Assembly: GCA_022747635.1 (NCBI GenBank)
Contig: JAKTNV010000007.1
Location: 4,041,905-4,105,904, forward strand
Reading direction: 5' to 3'
DNA length: 64,000 bases
Source of the DNA: Hetaerina americana
Lineage: Eukaryota; Arthropoda; Insecta; Odonata; Calopterygidae
Positions 19,819 through 32,675 of this stretch are shown in pieces. The stretch's first letter is position 1. Each line of letters begins with the position of its first letter. The position numbers were made by a program, and so were the translations under genes. The notes under the pieces were generated by a model. The model was not told where the DNA came from. It worked only from the letters and a program-made list of their open reading frames with translations, and did not search any database.

Positions 19819-21094
19819 TCAGTGTGGGTTAAAATGGGATTTGCAAAAATACACACGCCTCTGCGGGTGCGCACTCGCGTGTTTTGCTTTGTTTCCATGC
19901 ATTTTCATTCTGTATCTCGGTTGATGTCCTCACAACCCCCGCCATACACCCTACACCCGGCGCACCGTGACATTTGGCAGGGTATCGTGTAGATGTAGGT
20001 GAATGGCTAAGACCCTTAAGATGTCTGACCCTTATTCTGAGGAAAGCGACGATGCCACCGAAATTCTCCAAATCTAAAATAGTGAATGCAGTATTTCTGC
20101 ATTGAGTTCCACCCCCGCGCCCCTGACCACACACACCTACACACACGCGCACGCACGCACGCGTATTTATTCCTGTGCCCGTGCACTGTGAATAGCTCGA
20201 ATGGATGCTGCGTTTTGTGCTCGTGCAGCAAACTTGGGGAGAGCGTCGTCGAGGAGAAGTGAAGGGGGCGGAGGGGGGGGGGTGGCCCGGAAGGGAGGGG
20301 GGCGGTCGGCATAATATAAGAGGCGGAAAGGGGGAGTGTGTGGGTGTGTGTGTGTGTGTGGTGTTTCTCGCGCGAGGGGACTCCATTGCGGATCGAAAGG
20401 AAGAAATTTCTCGCTCCGCTCAACCCCACTCACTCGTAGAAACATTCACGCACACACACACACACACGCAGAGCCACTAACAGATGGCAGCACCAAGCGA
20501 CTCGAGGAGAAATCCATTATTATTCCCGGAGGCAGCGCGGGAGAGGGGGCGGGGGGAGGCGGGGGATGCGGTGAGGGGCAGAAGGACGGGGGGGAAAGGT
20601 GGATGTATGGGCCCGGCCCCTCCACTTTTGCCTCCTATTCCCGGACCCCATGGCGTGCGCATTTGTATTCGTCCCGCGGACCTGCCACTCCCCCCTCCCC
20701 GCGACGGCAAGTGACGTCGTTAAATATGGCAGGGACCCGCAACGGGGCCCGGGGGTTGAGTTGAGGGGGGGACGAGAGGGGGCGGGGGAAGGGGGTCGGA
20801 GGCGCGTGCGGTTTTGGGCGGGGCGTCGTCCCTCTCCTCGCTCCCCGCTTTCTCTGCTCCATCCTACACTCTGGACGTCTCCGCTAAACTCCAAGTCCAA
20901 AATTGCAAAGATTGCGGGACTCCCGTTGTTCTCGAGTTTTAATTTCCATATTGGACACAACTGCATCATTACATCGTTCTTGCAAGTTACTTGAATGCAT
21001 TCGAGTTCATCAGGGAAGAGGACACCGAAAGACTGCGTGCCTTGTCATCCGTGGTAATGAAAAGCAAGACCACTGAATGGGTGAAAGGAGAGCC
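19819..21094. other. GC-rich segment with GT and CA microsatellites
   Basis: The region is GC-rich from about 20220 to 20880, with a (GT)n tract at 20344-20360 and a (CA)n tract at 20450-20468. Open frames on both strands follow from the low stop density and show no domains. It could include a promoter or exon of a host gene, but I cannot support one. Confidence 0.4.
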
Positions 21095-21500
21095 ACAATC
21101 ACAGGTGATCAGTCCGAGGATTGGGTTTGTCCGTTTGTGCACTTCCGTCGCCCCCTCCCATTCCCTCGCATCTCCCTGCACCGACATACACATATTCCAT
21201 CGCCCGCTTCTCCTGCTTCATCCTAGGCCTTCCTATGCCGTTCCTCCCCTCCATGTTTCCTTCAGTTTTGATCATCGGTGGAATATCGCGCCTCGGGATA
21301 TCTCCAATGAATCTCATCCTCCTCCCAGTCGAGTGCCCTCCTTGGGCCTTGTTAAATGCCCTCCACGTGTTACTACTGCCTATCCGTTTATTTTTGAGCA
21401 TTCTTCTGCACCACCAACATTTCTATCGCCTCCAATGTCCTTTTCTCTGATGCTTCTTCCTTCGAAATGAATCGATTCCTTAAACTGTACCTGACTTGGC
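21095..21500 (-). pseudogene. LINE RT C-terminal fragment, reverse strand
   Basis: The minus strand gives ERTLEAIEM in one frame, then RMRFIGDIPRRD and EGNMEGRNGIGRPRMKQ in the next. These match the conserved tail of EN-RT LINE proteins (LEAFEMW, IGHVLR, EGK.EGKRGRGRPR). It is a 3' fragment with at least one frame change. Because copy C ends before this tail, I cannot say whether it is the same family as copies A-D. Confidence 0.5.
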
Positions 21501-23131
21501 ACCGTTTGCAGATGGTAGTTGCTTCTTTATATCAAAAGGATTCTTCGCTATTCTTATTTTATTCAATACATAGTATTCTTCTATTCTTGCTACAGTTGGC
21601 TACAATGGCTGGTGATCCCGCTACCCAAAGAGTGATATTCATCATCTTATTCCTGTGCGTTTCCCCAGTCTTACCAAGGAGATTTTATTCCCAACTTTGA
21701 CTGCAATCTTTGACTGCCTGAAACAATAGAATATATTCGATTGCAGTCTTTGATTTTAATAATTTATCTTCGGCTGTTTACGTTTCCATAGTCTTCTTTT
21801 ATAGTGTCCAACACCTCTGTCGGGTCTTGTTTCTTCTTAGTAGCTCTGCCGTTCCAAAGCGCGGCCTACTTTTCCTATTAATTCGTACACGGCCTTTTAT
21901 TTATTACTTGATGTCATTTCTTTGTTACCTTCCTTCCCAATAAAACCCTGAATATCAAAGGGGATTATGACCCGCCCTGCCTCTCCGCTCCTTTCTACCT
22001 TTCGGCTTCTCCTCTCGATTCACCGCTCTCCCCTTGCCTCTGTCGCTTGCACCCCATGCAAGAGCCTGCATCAATCCCCTTACCGCCGTCAACAATATCA
22101 ACTTTTTCCATTACTCTTACATGCCTTTCTTTTACATCACAACATTATTATAAATATTTTCTTCCCCCTCCCTTTTCATTTCTTCGCTATGTCTAAATTT
22201 TCGGTGTGATTTCCACCATTTCTATATCAAAAGGCATTGATATTTACTCTTCCAAAGTGAAGTGTTAACACGGGGCTCCGAAGGTTGCTTCGACTTTTCC
22301 CAGGATGAGGTCACGCTGCCCTTCCTCTCACTAGGTGTGGGCTCGGTCCCTCTCGCACGGCGACCTCTTCGCCCGTCCCTCGGGGTCAAGGGATTCGTCG
22401 CTCTCTTCGCGGGACGCTCCCCTTCGCCCCCTCCGGGTGCGCCCCGCCCGCTTCCTTGCAACACCCCTCTTCTTTCTTTCGCTTCGATGGAATCCTCTCA
22501 ACACACTCAAGTCCTCAATCGAACCTCATCTCGTTAAATGTCGCATTTCACACGCACACTTCCTCAAGGTTGACGCTAAGGTATTGCTAATATTTGTGCA
22601 TTCCTTCTGGAAATCACCACTTCCTTCCAGGAGGGCCACAGAGGAGGAAGTGTGAGAGACCGACCGACTTCATCTGCACGGCCGATGGAAATACAGCATC
22701 CCATTATGACGCGGCACCGCCGCATCCCTCAAATGAGCACCCCCCTCATTCCAGCAGATAATGACATGTACTCTCAATCACCTCGTGATGGAATATTTAC
22801 GGAAACCTTCCAACCAAAATTTCAAACCCGTCCCGATCCAAACCATTCTAAGAAAAGATCTAATCAAAAACTCATGGAAAACCATAATATTATTATTACC
22901 TTAACTTGTTAAAATGCTTCGTTGTTGTCACCGATATGTTTTGTAAACAAACTGACGGGGAGGAGATGTCGTATTGTCGAACACTGTCTTGAAGAGGGAT
23001 TCGAGGGAAATCCCCTCGCCCGAAGCAGCGATGTCTGTCTCCTCATTCGCCATTATCATTCTCCCTTTCCTCCTCCTGCTCGGAGATGGCGCTCATCCCT
23101 CCCCCCCACTCCCCGTTTACTCCTCCCTCCC
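21501..23131. other. Unannotated, pyrimidine-rich on plus strand
   Basis: No gene, RNA or repeat recognised. Open frames at 22222-22655 come from a GC-rich stretch and show no motif. Confidence 0.35.
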
Positions 23132-23906
23132 TAAGCTTAGCCTTTTTCTTTCTAGAAAATCGCATAACCTTTGTTTTATTAATATTGATTCTCATCCCAT
23201 ACCTGTCGCACTGAATTTCCAATTAACTCAGCAATGCTTGCAGCCCCTTGGCTGACTGACAAACTAAAGCTTGGTCATCAGCAAACCTAACTGATTTTAC
23301 GAATTCCCCGCCCACTTTCATTCCTACCTCGAGTTCTTCCCATGCCTCTTTGATCATTTCCTCTTCATACAGGTTGAACAGCAACGGTGATGATGGCAGT
23401 CTGAGACATGTACAGGTTGCGGATTAGCCTCCTTTCCCTCCAATCTATTCCTATTCTCTGCTATATACTCATTAGTTTTTCCCAGTTTACTCTATCAAAA
23501 GCTTTTTCGAAGTCTACGAAACAGGCAAATACCTCCTGGTTGTGTTCAATATTCCTCTCGATTAATAATCTCGATACTGCAATGGCATCACGCGAACATC
23601 TCACCTTCCTAAACCCAAACTGATCATCCTCTAAGTAATCATTTACCATACTCTCTATCCTTTTGTTTATGACCCTAACAGCAACTTTAGCTGCGTGGGA
23701 TATGAAACTTATTGTCCTGCAGTCCTCTCATGTGCGAATTTATCACACTGTTCCTAAACCTATGTCTAACCAGGATATAATCCAGCTGATACCTTTCTGA
23801 GTCACCTGGAATTTTCCATGTTTACCTGCGTCTTTGGAGGTGTCTATACCAAGTGTTGATGATGACTAACCCCTGTCTCCTGCAGAACTCAATTGCTATC
23901 TCCCCG
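23132..23906 (-). pseudogene. LINE copy B, reverse strand, internally deleted
   Basis: Read on the minus strand, it begins in the endonuclease C-terminal region (matching 24077-24240 of copy C), then jumps near 23728 into the RT. RT landmarks are DDQFGFRK, VDFEKAFDRVNWEKLMSI and a GGEFVKSV-like stretch. It ends at AAGCTTAG, matching about 25816 of copy C. It directly abuts plus-strand copy C. The deletion removes the end of the endonuclease and the first part of the RT. Confidence 0.8.
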
Positions 23907-26225
23907 TACTCCCTCGATGTCGATAGGATATACGATCAGTTAGAGGTCACAATCGCGTGTGTTCCTGAAGGGAAACATTTGATAGTAATGGGGGATTGGA
24001 ATGCGACGGTAGGCGAAGGAAGAGATGGTGATGAGGTGGGGTACTACGGTTTAGGCACGAGGAATGACCGCGGGGAGAAAGCAGTTGAGTTATGCACGAG
24101 ACAGGGGTTAGTCAACACCAACACTTGGTATAGACACCACAAAAGACGCAGGTATACATGGAAAATGCCAGGTGACTCAGGAAGATATCAGCTAGATTAT
24201 ATCCTGGTTAGACGCAGGTTTAGGAACAGTGTGATAAATTCGCATAGCTTCCCGGGAGCGGGTGCTGACTCAGACCACAGTTAAGTTGTTATGAAATGTA
24301 GCGTGCGTTTCAAAAAGATAAGGCAGGGGCGGCGAGTTAGAAAATGGAATGTAGAAGCATTAAATGGTTTGAAAAGGAAGGAATACAAACAGGCGGTTGA
24401 GGAAATCATGGAGGATGGTAAAGAGCTAAGTACTATAGAAGAAAAATGGGATAGTATCAAGAAAGGGTTATCGAAAGCCGCAAAAGACACTATTGGAACC
24501 GTTAACGCTAAAAGGACTAGGAAACCATGGATCACGGGCGAGATGATTACAAAGATGGATGAGAGGAGGAAATGGAAGAATATAAACAAAGAGATAGCAA
24601 AAATAAAAAAGAAAGAGTTTAGCAATAAATTGAGGCGTGAAAAAAAATAAAGCAAAAGAAGGATGTTAGAAGACCCAGAGTGAGGATATGGAAAGTTTGC
24701 AGAGGAAGGGTGAAATCGGTGCGCTGTACAGCAATGTTAAATCTTTATCGGGAAGTAAGAAAGGGAGATCTATACTAACAGCTAGAGATAAGGCGAGTAA
24801 GGTAATAGATGACGCAGGAAAGATCCAAGAGAGATGGAAGGAATATATACAAGAACTGTATAGTAAAAAGCTTAGACCAACAAAGTTAGACATTGAAAAG
24901 GAACATGACCTATAGGAAGATAGCTTAGGCCCAAGCATACAAGACAATGAGATAGAAAGGACATTAAGGGAGATGAAACTAAATAAGGCCGTGGGGGTGG
25001 ATAACATTCCCGCGGAACTTTTAAAATGCTTAGGAAAATGTGGGAGGGAGAGGCTATATGGGCTGATCCGTAGTATTTATGAGGAAGGAATCTGGCCGGA
25101 AGAATTTGTAAGATCAGTTTTAGTTCCTTTTCCGAAAAAGGTAAAGGCTACATAATGTGAAGACTACAGGACAATAAGTTTGAAATCCCACGCAGCTTAA
25201 GTTGCTATCAGGATCATAAACAAAAGGATAGAGAGTAGGGCAAATGATTACTTAGGGGATGATCAGTTTCGGTTTAGGAAGGGGAAAGGTACGCGTGATG
25301 CCATTGCAGTAATGATATCCCTAATCTAAAGGAATATAGAATACAATCAGGACGTATTCGCCTGTTTCGTAGATTTCGAAAATGCGTTTGATAGAGTGAA
25401 CTGGGAAAAACTAATGAGTATATTGCAGAAAATAGGAATAGATTGGAGGGAAAGGAGGCTAACCCGCAGCCTGTACATGTCTCAGACTGCTCAGGTGCGG
25501 GTGGGGAATGGGGAGTCCGGATGGGTAGTGTTAGGAAGAGGTGTAAGGCAGGGTTGCCCATTATCACCGTTGCTGTTCAACCTGTATGCGGAGGAAATGA
25601 TTAAACAGGCATGGGAAGAACTGGAGGTAGGATTGGAAGTGGGCGGGGAATTCGTAAAATCAGTTAGGTTTGCTGATGACCAAGCTTTAGTTTGTCAGTC
25701 AGCCAAGGGGTTGCAAGCATTGCTGAGTGAATTGGAAATTCAGTGCGACAGGTATGGGATGAGAATCAATATTAATAAAACAAAGGTTATGCGATTTTCT
25801 AGAAAGAAAAAGGCTAAGCTTAACATTAAAGTAGGAGGGCAAAAACCAGATCAGGTAGAACAGTTTACGTATCTCGGAAGTGTTTTAGACCAACACGGTC
25901 AAAGTAGCAGGGACGTAAGGAGAAGAATTGCGCTAGGCAAGGAGGCTTTCACAAGGAGGAGGGAGTTGATGACAGGGACTTTGAGTAAGGATGTTAAGAA
26001 AAGACTTGTAAACACTTTGATATGGAGCGTAGCTATGTACGGTGCGGAAACGTGGTCATTGAAGCAGGAGGATAGACGTAGATTGGAGGCTTTTGAAATG
26101 TGGGTGTGGAGAAGAATGGAGAAGGTGAAATGGACAGAGAAGAAACCAAATGAGGAAGTACTTGGTATGGTGGGCGAAGTGAGGGGTTTGTTGGGAGAAA
26201 TCCTATGGAGGCAGGAATAGTGAAT
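23907..26225 (+). pseudogene. LINE endonuclease-RT, copy C (best preserved)
   Basis: The left end begins inside the endonuclease domain (IYDQLEVTI, MGDWNATVGEG, LDYILVRRR, SDHS, the last being catalytic). The linker (24291-24915) and RT (24973-26220) follow. RT motifs are AVGVDNIPAELLK, VDFENAFDRVNWEKL, GVRQGCPLSPLLFNLY and the catalytic box FADDQALV. Next come YLGSVLDQHGQ, MYGAETWSL and LEAFEMWVWRRM. Stops after SDHS, at 24651, 24915, 25157 and in SLI*RNIEY break the frame. The 5' end including the endonuclease start and the extreme C-terminus are missing. It is most like RTE-type elements, but the clade is not certain. Confidence 0.85.
25396..26220 (+). CDS. Open RT segment of LINE copy C
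   Basis: This 274-residue open frame is the longest intact piece of the LINE. It starts at an internal methionine (MNWEKLMSIL) replacing the usual RVNWEKL context. It holds the GCPLSPLLF motif (residues ~55-63), FADD catalytic box (~92-95), primer-grip region (GMRININKTKVM) and the C-terminal domain. Copying needs the aspartates of FADD and the upstream palm aspartate in VDFENAFD, which lies outside this frame. It is therefore not a complete RT. Confidence 0.7.
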   Translation: MNWEKLMSILQKIGIDWRERRLTRSLYMSQTAQVRVGNGESGWVVLGRGVRQGCPLSPLLFNLYAEEMIKQAWEELEVGLEVGGEFVKSVRFADDQALVCQSAKGLQALLSELEIQCDRYGMRININKTKVMRFSRKKKAKLNIKVGGQKPDQVEQFTYLGSVLDQHGQSSRDVRRRIALGKEAFTRRRELMTGTLSKDVKKRLVNTLIWSVAMYGAETWSLKQEDRRRLEAFEMWVWRRMEKVKWTEKKPNEEVLGMVGEVRGLLGEILWRQE

Positions 26226-29200
26226 GAAGGGTATATTGACCGGCAGTGGGATGTTGTACCATGTTATCCGTGATAGTAACATTGCTGTATGTGGATGTTA
26301 AATGCAGTGAAAGTCTGATTTGTGAGTTCAGGGAAAACTGTTTGGCTGCACCATTGAAAATTTGAATTAAAACTATTCGGGGCTTTGAAATAATTTGTAT
26401 GTCCGTTCGAGTCAGTTAAATACTAGGAAATTATAAGTAACGATTTGTGAGTAACGCAAGAATTGATTTTTTTGTCTAAAATTGTGGATGAACTGCCTGC
26501 AAAGCGAAAATTGGCCACTTTCATCGTGACCTTCGACTGTTGGTCGATGCAAAGGCGTCGAAAGGCAGAAGGCGAGGAGGAAGGAGCCGGTTGTGTGTGT
26601 GTGTGCGTGTGACCTGGATTGGAGATTGCGTTTGGGGATTTGCTTCCTCTGCCAAGTTGCACGCTGGTTGCCTCGCTTGTCAGTCGACCGGCTTTGGATC
26701 GAACGAGGGACGACATCAGTTTTTGTGCCTTTCCGCCCACAATATTGGGACGAAAATGCTTTTTGTTTCCTTCGGTGGAGTCGTTCCTCCAGCCGCGTAA
26801 CTCCTCGCGAATAAAATACATACCATGGAAATACGATAGGCAAACGAAATATGATGGGCCACTCATTATATTAAATGATTTAAGTACATTAAAAGGATAT
26901 CGTCGGAATATGAGAATTCATTATGTACGGAAAAAACTTAAGAATAACGTAATGATCAGCAGTCGATCCAAGTTTGATTTTACGAAATGAAATTAATAAT
27001 GGAGGAACCAATAAACGGGATCCATTCTCGGGTGAACTAATACTTAAAAAGAACGCGGGTCATTCGAAAACATACAAACTCCAACAAGATTCAGGGAATG
27101 TTAACTTCAAGAATAGTTAGATTGATAGGTGATTTTTATACATTGAAAGAAAAAAATCAAGTCGGCTGAATCCGTTACAGAACTACATATTTAATGCCAA
27201 ACGCCACAAGCTGAAAATTGAAATGTTCGATTCTATGCGAAATATTCGCCCTCTGCTAAGCGCTAATCTCGGTGTCTTAGCCACCTGGAGGACATTTTAC
27301 AAAATATTTTTTGAAAATTAAGTTTCTATAATTTTAGTTCGGCTAACTTCTTCTATATCTGCATGTTAATAAGCGCACGTAGAGATTTGTAAATGTTACT
27401 TTTCTAGAATTGTGGATTTGAGTTTTTTTATGAAATATTAAAGTTGTTAAAACGTGAGAGTGTGGAAAGCGAAGTCGATTCTGACGACCACCATTTTGTA
27501 AATATTGAAGTATTTTTGAATATTTCCTTGCAATGAAGTAAGCATATTTCTATCTGCAAACTATTCAAAGTTATTTTTTCTGTTTGAAGCAGGCATGTAT
27601 CACTGTAAACTCATGTAGAACACGCGAATGTTTGGTACCTCAAGGGTCGAGGCGACCCCCATGTATGTATATCACAATGCGAAACGTTGGGAGTAAAAAA
27701 CAGTCACAAATTATCGACAGCGCCCTAATATGTGAGGCAAAATATTATATATAATTCAGTAGAATTTTAATTTAATAATGTCGAAGTTTTTTTGGTCAAG
27801 CTAAAATTATAAATACTAAGTCATTTACCTTTTTTTTGCGTATTTGAGACATGTATTGCAAAATGTTTCCGATTATCTTTTTACCTCGATATTTCCCTTG
27901 ATATTTTCAGGTAAAAAACCGCCATATTTTCCACACTATTCCTTCGATTTGAGTGTGGGAGGCCATTATACTCTTCCCAATGATGTGCATCACTTCCTCC
28001 AGGTGGTCCTGCCCCCCACCGGAGGGATCATTTAGGAGGAGGGCGGGCGTGAAAATAGTACGCCCAGAATCTGCACCCCTTCTCGCCACGAGTGGGGGCG
28101 GTCGCCCACCCCCCCTCGCTCAGCGCGCCCGGAGACGAATGGTGCGGCAGCGACGGAGCTCACTGACTCGTGGCTTCCACGCGATATTCCGGAAAGGGAA
28201 GAGTGGGGTTGATAATGAAGGGAACGCATTACGCAAAACACATTATCCACCGTTATTCCCGATGCTCGAGGTCTGAATTGGTCGTCGCTCTCGAGACGTC
28301 CCATTAGGGGATGAGGCTGAGTGGGACGGAGGCGCGGCTGGACCCTCGAGGGATGGAGACGTCCTTCGCGCCCTTAAATGCCACTTTCGAAAGGCTACGG
28401 AAATGGAAGACGCCCTCCGTGCTTTGCACTGAAATGCATTCCAGGAGTTTTCAAAAGCTTACAAACCTTAAAAAAGTTGCAATGAAACAATTTTATTCTT
28501 ACAAAGTATTATAAGCGGAGAAAACGGTCAAAAATTACTGCTATTCACTGTGACTTGGAACAGTTTTGAACTTTATAACTTGATCAGCCGAAGTCGGAGG
28601 TAATGAAAAGCAGTATTTGAACAATTACTGGAAAACTAATTGAACGAAAACTGCTTAAATTTGGAGCATTAATCTTAGATTTTAAGATCCCATTAGAATT
28701 ATTTTTTAAAATTTCGTTTGGTTATTCCTTTCTGGTATGAAGCGGAGACATTCGAAATATATTGGGTGAAGAAGATTAGAGTAAATATTTCTAATAAATT
28801 CGAAAAATGTGTGATTGCTCGCTGAAAGAGGTTATTTAAAAAGGCGTTTCTGTGTTGAAAGAATAATGCTGCAAAAAAGGCGCCGAAAAGGGTAAGATAA
28901 TATGTGTGTGATGGACGACGGGGAAGTGAGCGTAGAACTCTATGTAACTGTAAATAAGAATAATACTGTGTAGTTTGCCTTAACATTTGCCGATCAAGAT
29001 GGTATACTATTTAAAAGGGAAAATTTTTATTTATATTATTATTTGGCGGGAGGAATTTTCTCGCAGGTTGCTATACACGACAAAAATTTATTTTGGCAAA
29101 AGACCCATTTGATCCGCGCTCAATGATTCAGCAAGCGATGTTGGCCATTGTCACGTGACTTGTTCTCCTGCCACGAGTGGACCAGTTAGCATCCATACCT

Positions 29201-30470
29201 TGGTGCGTGCAGACAGACACACACACACACGTGCACTTTTCAAGAACAGTCACCAAATTTGGCTTAAAAAACCAGATAAAAACTGAATTCAATTTATATT
29301 CATGAATGTTTTCATTGCCATGACTGTGGGGCCATTCTATTCACAATGAAGTAAATTCAAAACAAAAAAGTTGGTGGCGAGCGCGGAGGTCGGGGATCCT
29401 CCAACCCCTTGGCCACCCCTGTGGTCCCTGCCACGAGGGGTCGCTCTAAATCTTCTTCCCTGCCATTCTCAACGTCTCGATTCGAAAGCCGCATGCCTTG
29501 GAGGGCACGGGGAGGAAATGACACGTCCGCCAACTCGATCTCCGCGGCAGACCGCTATTTCGAAAGAGAGATCTGCGAAGGCCGCAGGGAAACAATTGCA
29601 ACTCACCCCGCGTCCAACTTCATCGCCTCTTAGGATGGGGAGATCTCTGGCACTAGATACAGGGATTAATATTTGATTTCATTAACGGATTTCAGGGATC
29701 GAAATATTTACGGCGATCCGCTCGAGGGATTTATATAGGGCCCGGACCAAGGCTGAGGATGGAGTTAAGGCGTCGAAATCACGTCGGCACGAGAGCGAAG
29801 CGTCAGAATTTGGAATCAAAGTGTTAAAAGGGCGTATGTTCACTGTCTCTCTCCGTGCACTGCATGAGAAAGAGGCCGGAGGGGGGAGGGAGTTACTCAA
29901 CTCCTAAAATCGCATGAATTTTGTTCAGCATAACACAACTTACTTCAAATCCTCGATAAGAAATATTGTTTTTTTCCAATGCACTGGCCATCCCTCACTA
30001 GATGGACAGTGCATTTGATGAGGAAACTTGATAAACCAAATATGGGAGGTACTATATTTTTGGAATGAGACAAAAGGTGGCCAGTGATTCCATAGCGATT
30101 TTTAGTAATTATTAATAAATAAAAACCGAAATATCAGAACAAAATTTATTCCTTATATTAATTGGTTCTAATACACGTAATTCTGTTAGTTGATTTTGAC
30201 TTGTTCTGCTTCAAGAAGCCGTAGGTTGAGGTAGCTCGCAGCGTGAGGGAGATAGAGGCTCGCAATTTGATGTAAGACCCTTCATTTGATCGGTAATTGT
30301 GCCCGGGAAATCCACTTGGATGGATTGATGGCCTCTTTATGGAAATGACAGCCCGTCGTAGTCGGCACAGTTGTGAGGTGGAAAAGGAATGTCCAAACTG
30401 ACCACATGCCCCTCACGGACGATCCAAGAACTGGAGTAAGACCATCACTCACGGGCCTACTCCACAGTGA
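26226..30470. other. Unannotated DNA with GC-rich patches
   Basis: No gene supported. GC-rich, CpG-containing patches lie at about 28000-28390 and 29370-29660. A short (CA)n tract is at about 29217-29231. The rest is AT-rich and featureless to my reading. Confidence 0.4.
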
Positions 30471-30640
30471 AGGAATTGGAGGGCTTAATTCTAAAATTAG
30501 ACCAAAGAGCAACCATCCAAATGATCATGAATGAGATACCGATCGTAGCTGGTGCTCGCAGTGTGGTGGGAAAAATTATTCACGGAGAACTGCACAAGTC
30601 AAAGGTGTAAGCAGCCTCTTTCCCCAAAGCGAAACAATGC
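30471..30640 (+). pseudogene. Possible mariner DNA-binding-domain remnant
   Basis: In one plus frame the DNA reads RATIQMIMNEIP...VVGKIIHGELHKSKV. This resembles the second helix-turn-helix of mariner transposases (EIA...SYGSV.TIIHE.L..SKVCARWVP). There is no recognisable catalytic part and no terminal repeats. The match is short and could be chance. Confidence 0.3.
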
Positions 30641-31108
30641 GTAGGGTTGTTCATGTTCAGTTTAAAATACAAACGCTGGTTTGCCACCGTGGGCAGGATT
30701 TGGTGCCAGCGTACACGGAAATCTGCATGTGGGGTACATTTCGAACGAGAGAGGGGTAAGATGCACATGAAAGGAGATAGAACTTTGTGTTCGCTAGATT
30801 GCCCCGGGTGATTCCAAACCTAGCTTATCGGTCGATAGTCGCCTGACGCCATTTTCAGCGAGGCTATTGGACTTCCCAATACGATACTCAGGTAACGATA
30901 TTTCATCGGTAGCCTTGTTGAGTATATGGAAGCGATGTACATACTCCACGTGCAGAAAACGAGATTTTCCCGATATCCTTGTGAGCTGAGTGTGCGACAG
31001 CCTGGGGACGCATCGCCTGCTGGCCATCCACATCGAATATCCTCAGAACCTGAATCTATTTAGTACCGCAAACACTTTCTGGATCGAAAATTTAAGGCAA
31101 CTCGGATT

Positions 31109-31129
31109 TATATATATATATATATATAA
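31109..31129. repeat. (TA)n microsatellite
   Basis: A short alternating TA run in unannotated DNA (30641-31439), which otherwise shows nothing I recognise. Confidence 0.8.
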
Positions 31130-31439
31130 TGATCAAGGATCCGACTGCCATCTGTATGATAAAGTAAATTATATTCCTGATATATCTTATGTATTTTAGT
31201 ACCCTGCAAGCTACCGCTATGGTGTGTGGAAGGAAGTAACTACACACCAGATTAATTTTGACCCGAATATTTTTACCCCTACCGCGGACGGACAATGTTA
31301 TTCTGATCCCTTATCGTTCCTTTAAAAATAACATCCAAAATCTATCTGCTCTACGCTTAATCAGTCTAATTTTATTGACATAATCTCTCCTACCATAGTT
31401 TAACGGGGGCAATATAAAATTTTCAACATCACTGTTAAA

Positions 31440-32180
31440 GAGGCATCTTTCCAATTAATTTAATTCTGTAATTTAACCTTCGCTCCATTGAGTGATTCAC
31501 AGCCCAGCTGCTCTAATATTTTGGATACGCTGCTAAGTTTATCATAACAACCTTTTACAAATCTAGCTCCTCTACGCTGCACGCGATTCAATTCGGCAAT
31601 CAATCCAACTTCATGAGGATCACATATATTTACTTGCAGCATATTTTAAATGAGGACTACCCAGCGACAGATAACATTTCTTTTCGACCCTTTCATCACA
31701 TTTACCAAGTACTCTTCTAATAAATGCAACATTTTTCGTCAGAATGTTCACATATTCTCCGCATGTGTTTCACCCGGGAGAGGTCGTGAGTGAGGGTAAC
31801 GCCAAAGTATTTAATCGAGTCTGCACATCCCATATCGGTGTTCCCGATGCAGCAGGCATTCGCGAGGGAATGGCTTTTTGTCCAAAAATTTATAAAAACG
31901 CACTTTTTTAAGTCTAATCCTAATTGCCAAGTGTCGCACCAGCATAGCATTAATGTCAAATGAAAAAAAAACCAGGAGAGGCCGAGGTTTACGATAACGC
32001 GTAAGTATTTCATCGAGTCTGCGCAGCTACTTTATCGCCAGGGCTACGAATCTCTCTCTGTAAACCACGGTGTCGTCGGAAAGGAAGTTCATCTCATTCT
32101 TTACCACGGAGTTAATGTCGTCAGCGTAAAGATGAAATAAAACCGTCCGTTCACACTTGGATGCATCAAGAGCTAACACC
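31440..32180 (-). pseudogene. CR1-like LINE RT remnant, reverse strand
   Basis: On the minus strand, LYADDINSVVK at about 32131-32099 is the RT catalytic box. It is followed in other frames by WCDTWQLGLDLKKCVFINF, SIKYFGVTLTHDLSRVKHM, DPHEVGLIAELNRVQRRGAR and FVKGCYDKLSSVSKILEQLG. This is the order of the CR1/Jockey RT and post-RT region. Frame changes separate the blocks, so it is inactive. Confidence 0.75.
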
Positions 32181-32639
32181 ACCTATGATTATTCCCTTTT
32201 GGCGATCATTCAAGAGGGTTTTAATCCAGCCCATGATATATTTATTATGGGTTGACACAATTAAATCCGGTGTGCTTTGCTGCGGTACCTACTCACTCGT
32301 GTTTTCCTCTCGTGACGCGTATTTGGACCAGCGACTCCACCGAAAACCACATTCCACTGCCCTGCGAATTACACATGCTACAATCGCTCTGTGCTTGCTT
32401 ATGTCGGGCGGCGAAATGCCCATTTTGATTGCGGTGCAAGTTTTAACCGTTAGAGGGAAATGCAGTGAAATCCTCCCGGGGAAATCGCATATGGTTCTTT
32501 GGCCGCACACCAAGTCCATTCGACTCGTCTCCCTCCTCGAGGGGCTCACTGACCTTTCGGCGAACGCCTCGACATCCCTTTGACCCGCCCAAAGCGGAAG
32601 CAACTCGGCCACTGCAAGCTATTCATAGGTTTTAGAACT
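32181..32639. other. Unannotated DNA
   Basis: Open frames of 107 and 140 codons overlap on opposite strands (32161-32612) but neither shows a known domain. Confidence 0.3.
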
Positions 32640-32675
32640 GAGGACTGCGTGCATTCAAGAATGCACGCAGTCCTC
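32640..32675. repeat. Perfect tight hairpin
   Basis: Arms 32640-32656 and 32659-32675 are perfectly complementary over 17 bp (GAGGACTGCGTGCATTC) with a 2-nt loop. Confidence 0.9.

Noticed and set aside
19829..20969. Several overlapping frames of 130-185 codons.
   Set aside because: They arise from GT/CA microsatellites and GC-rich DNA, with histidine-threonine and proline runs.
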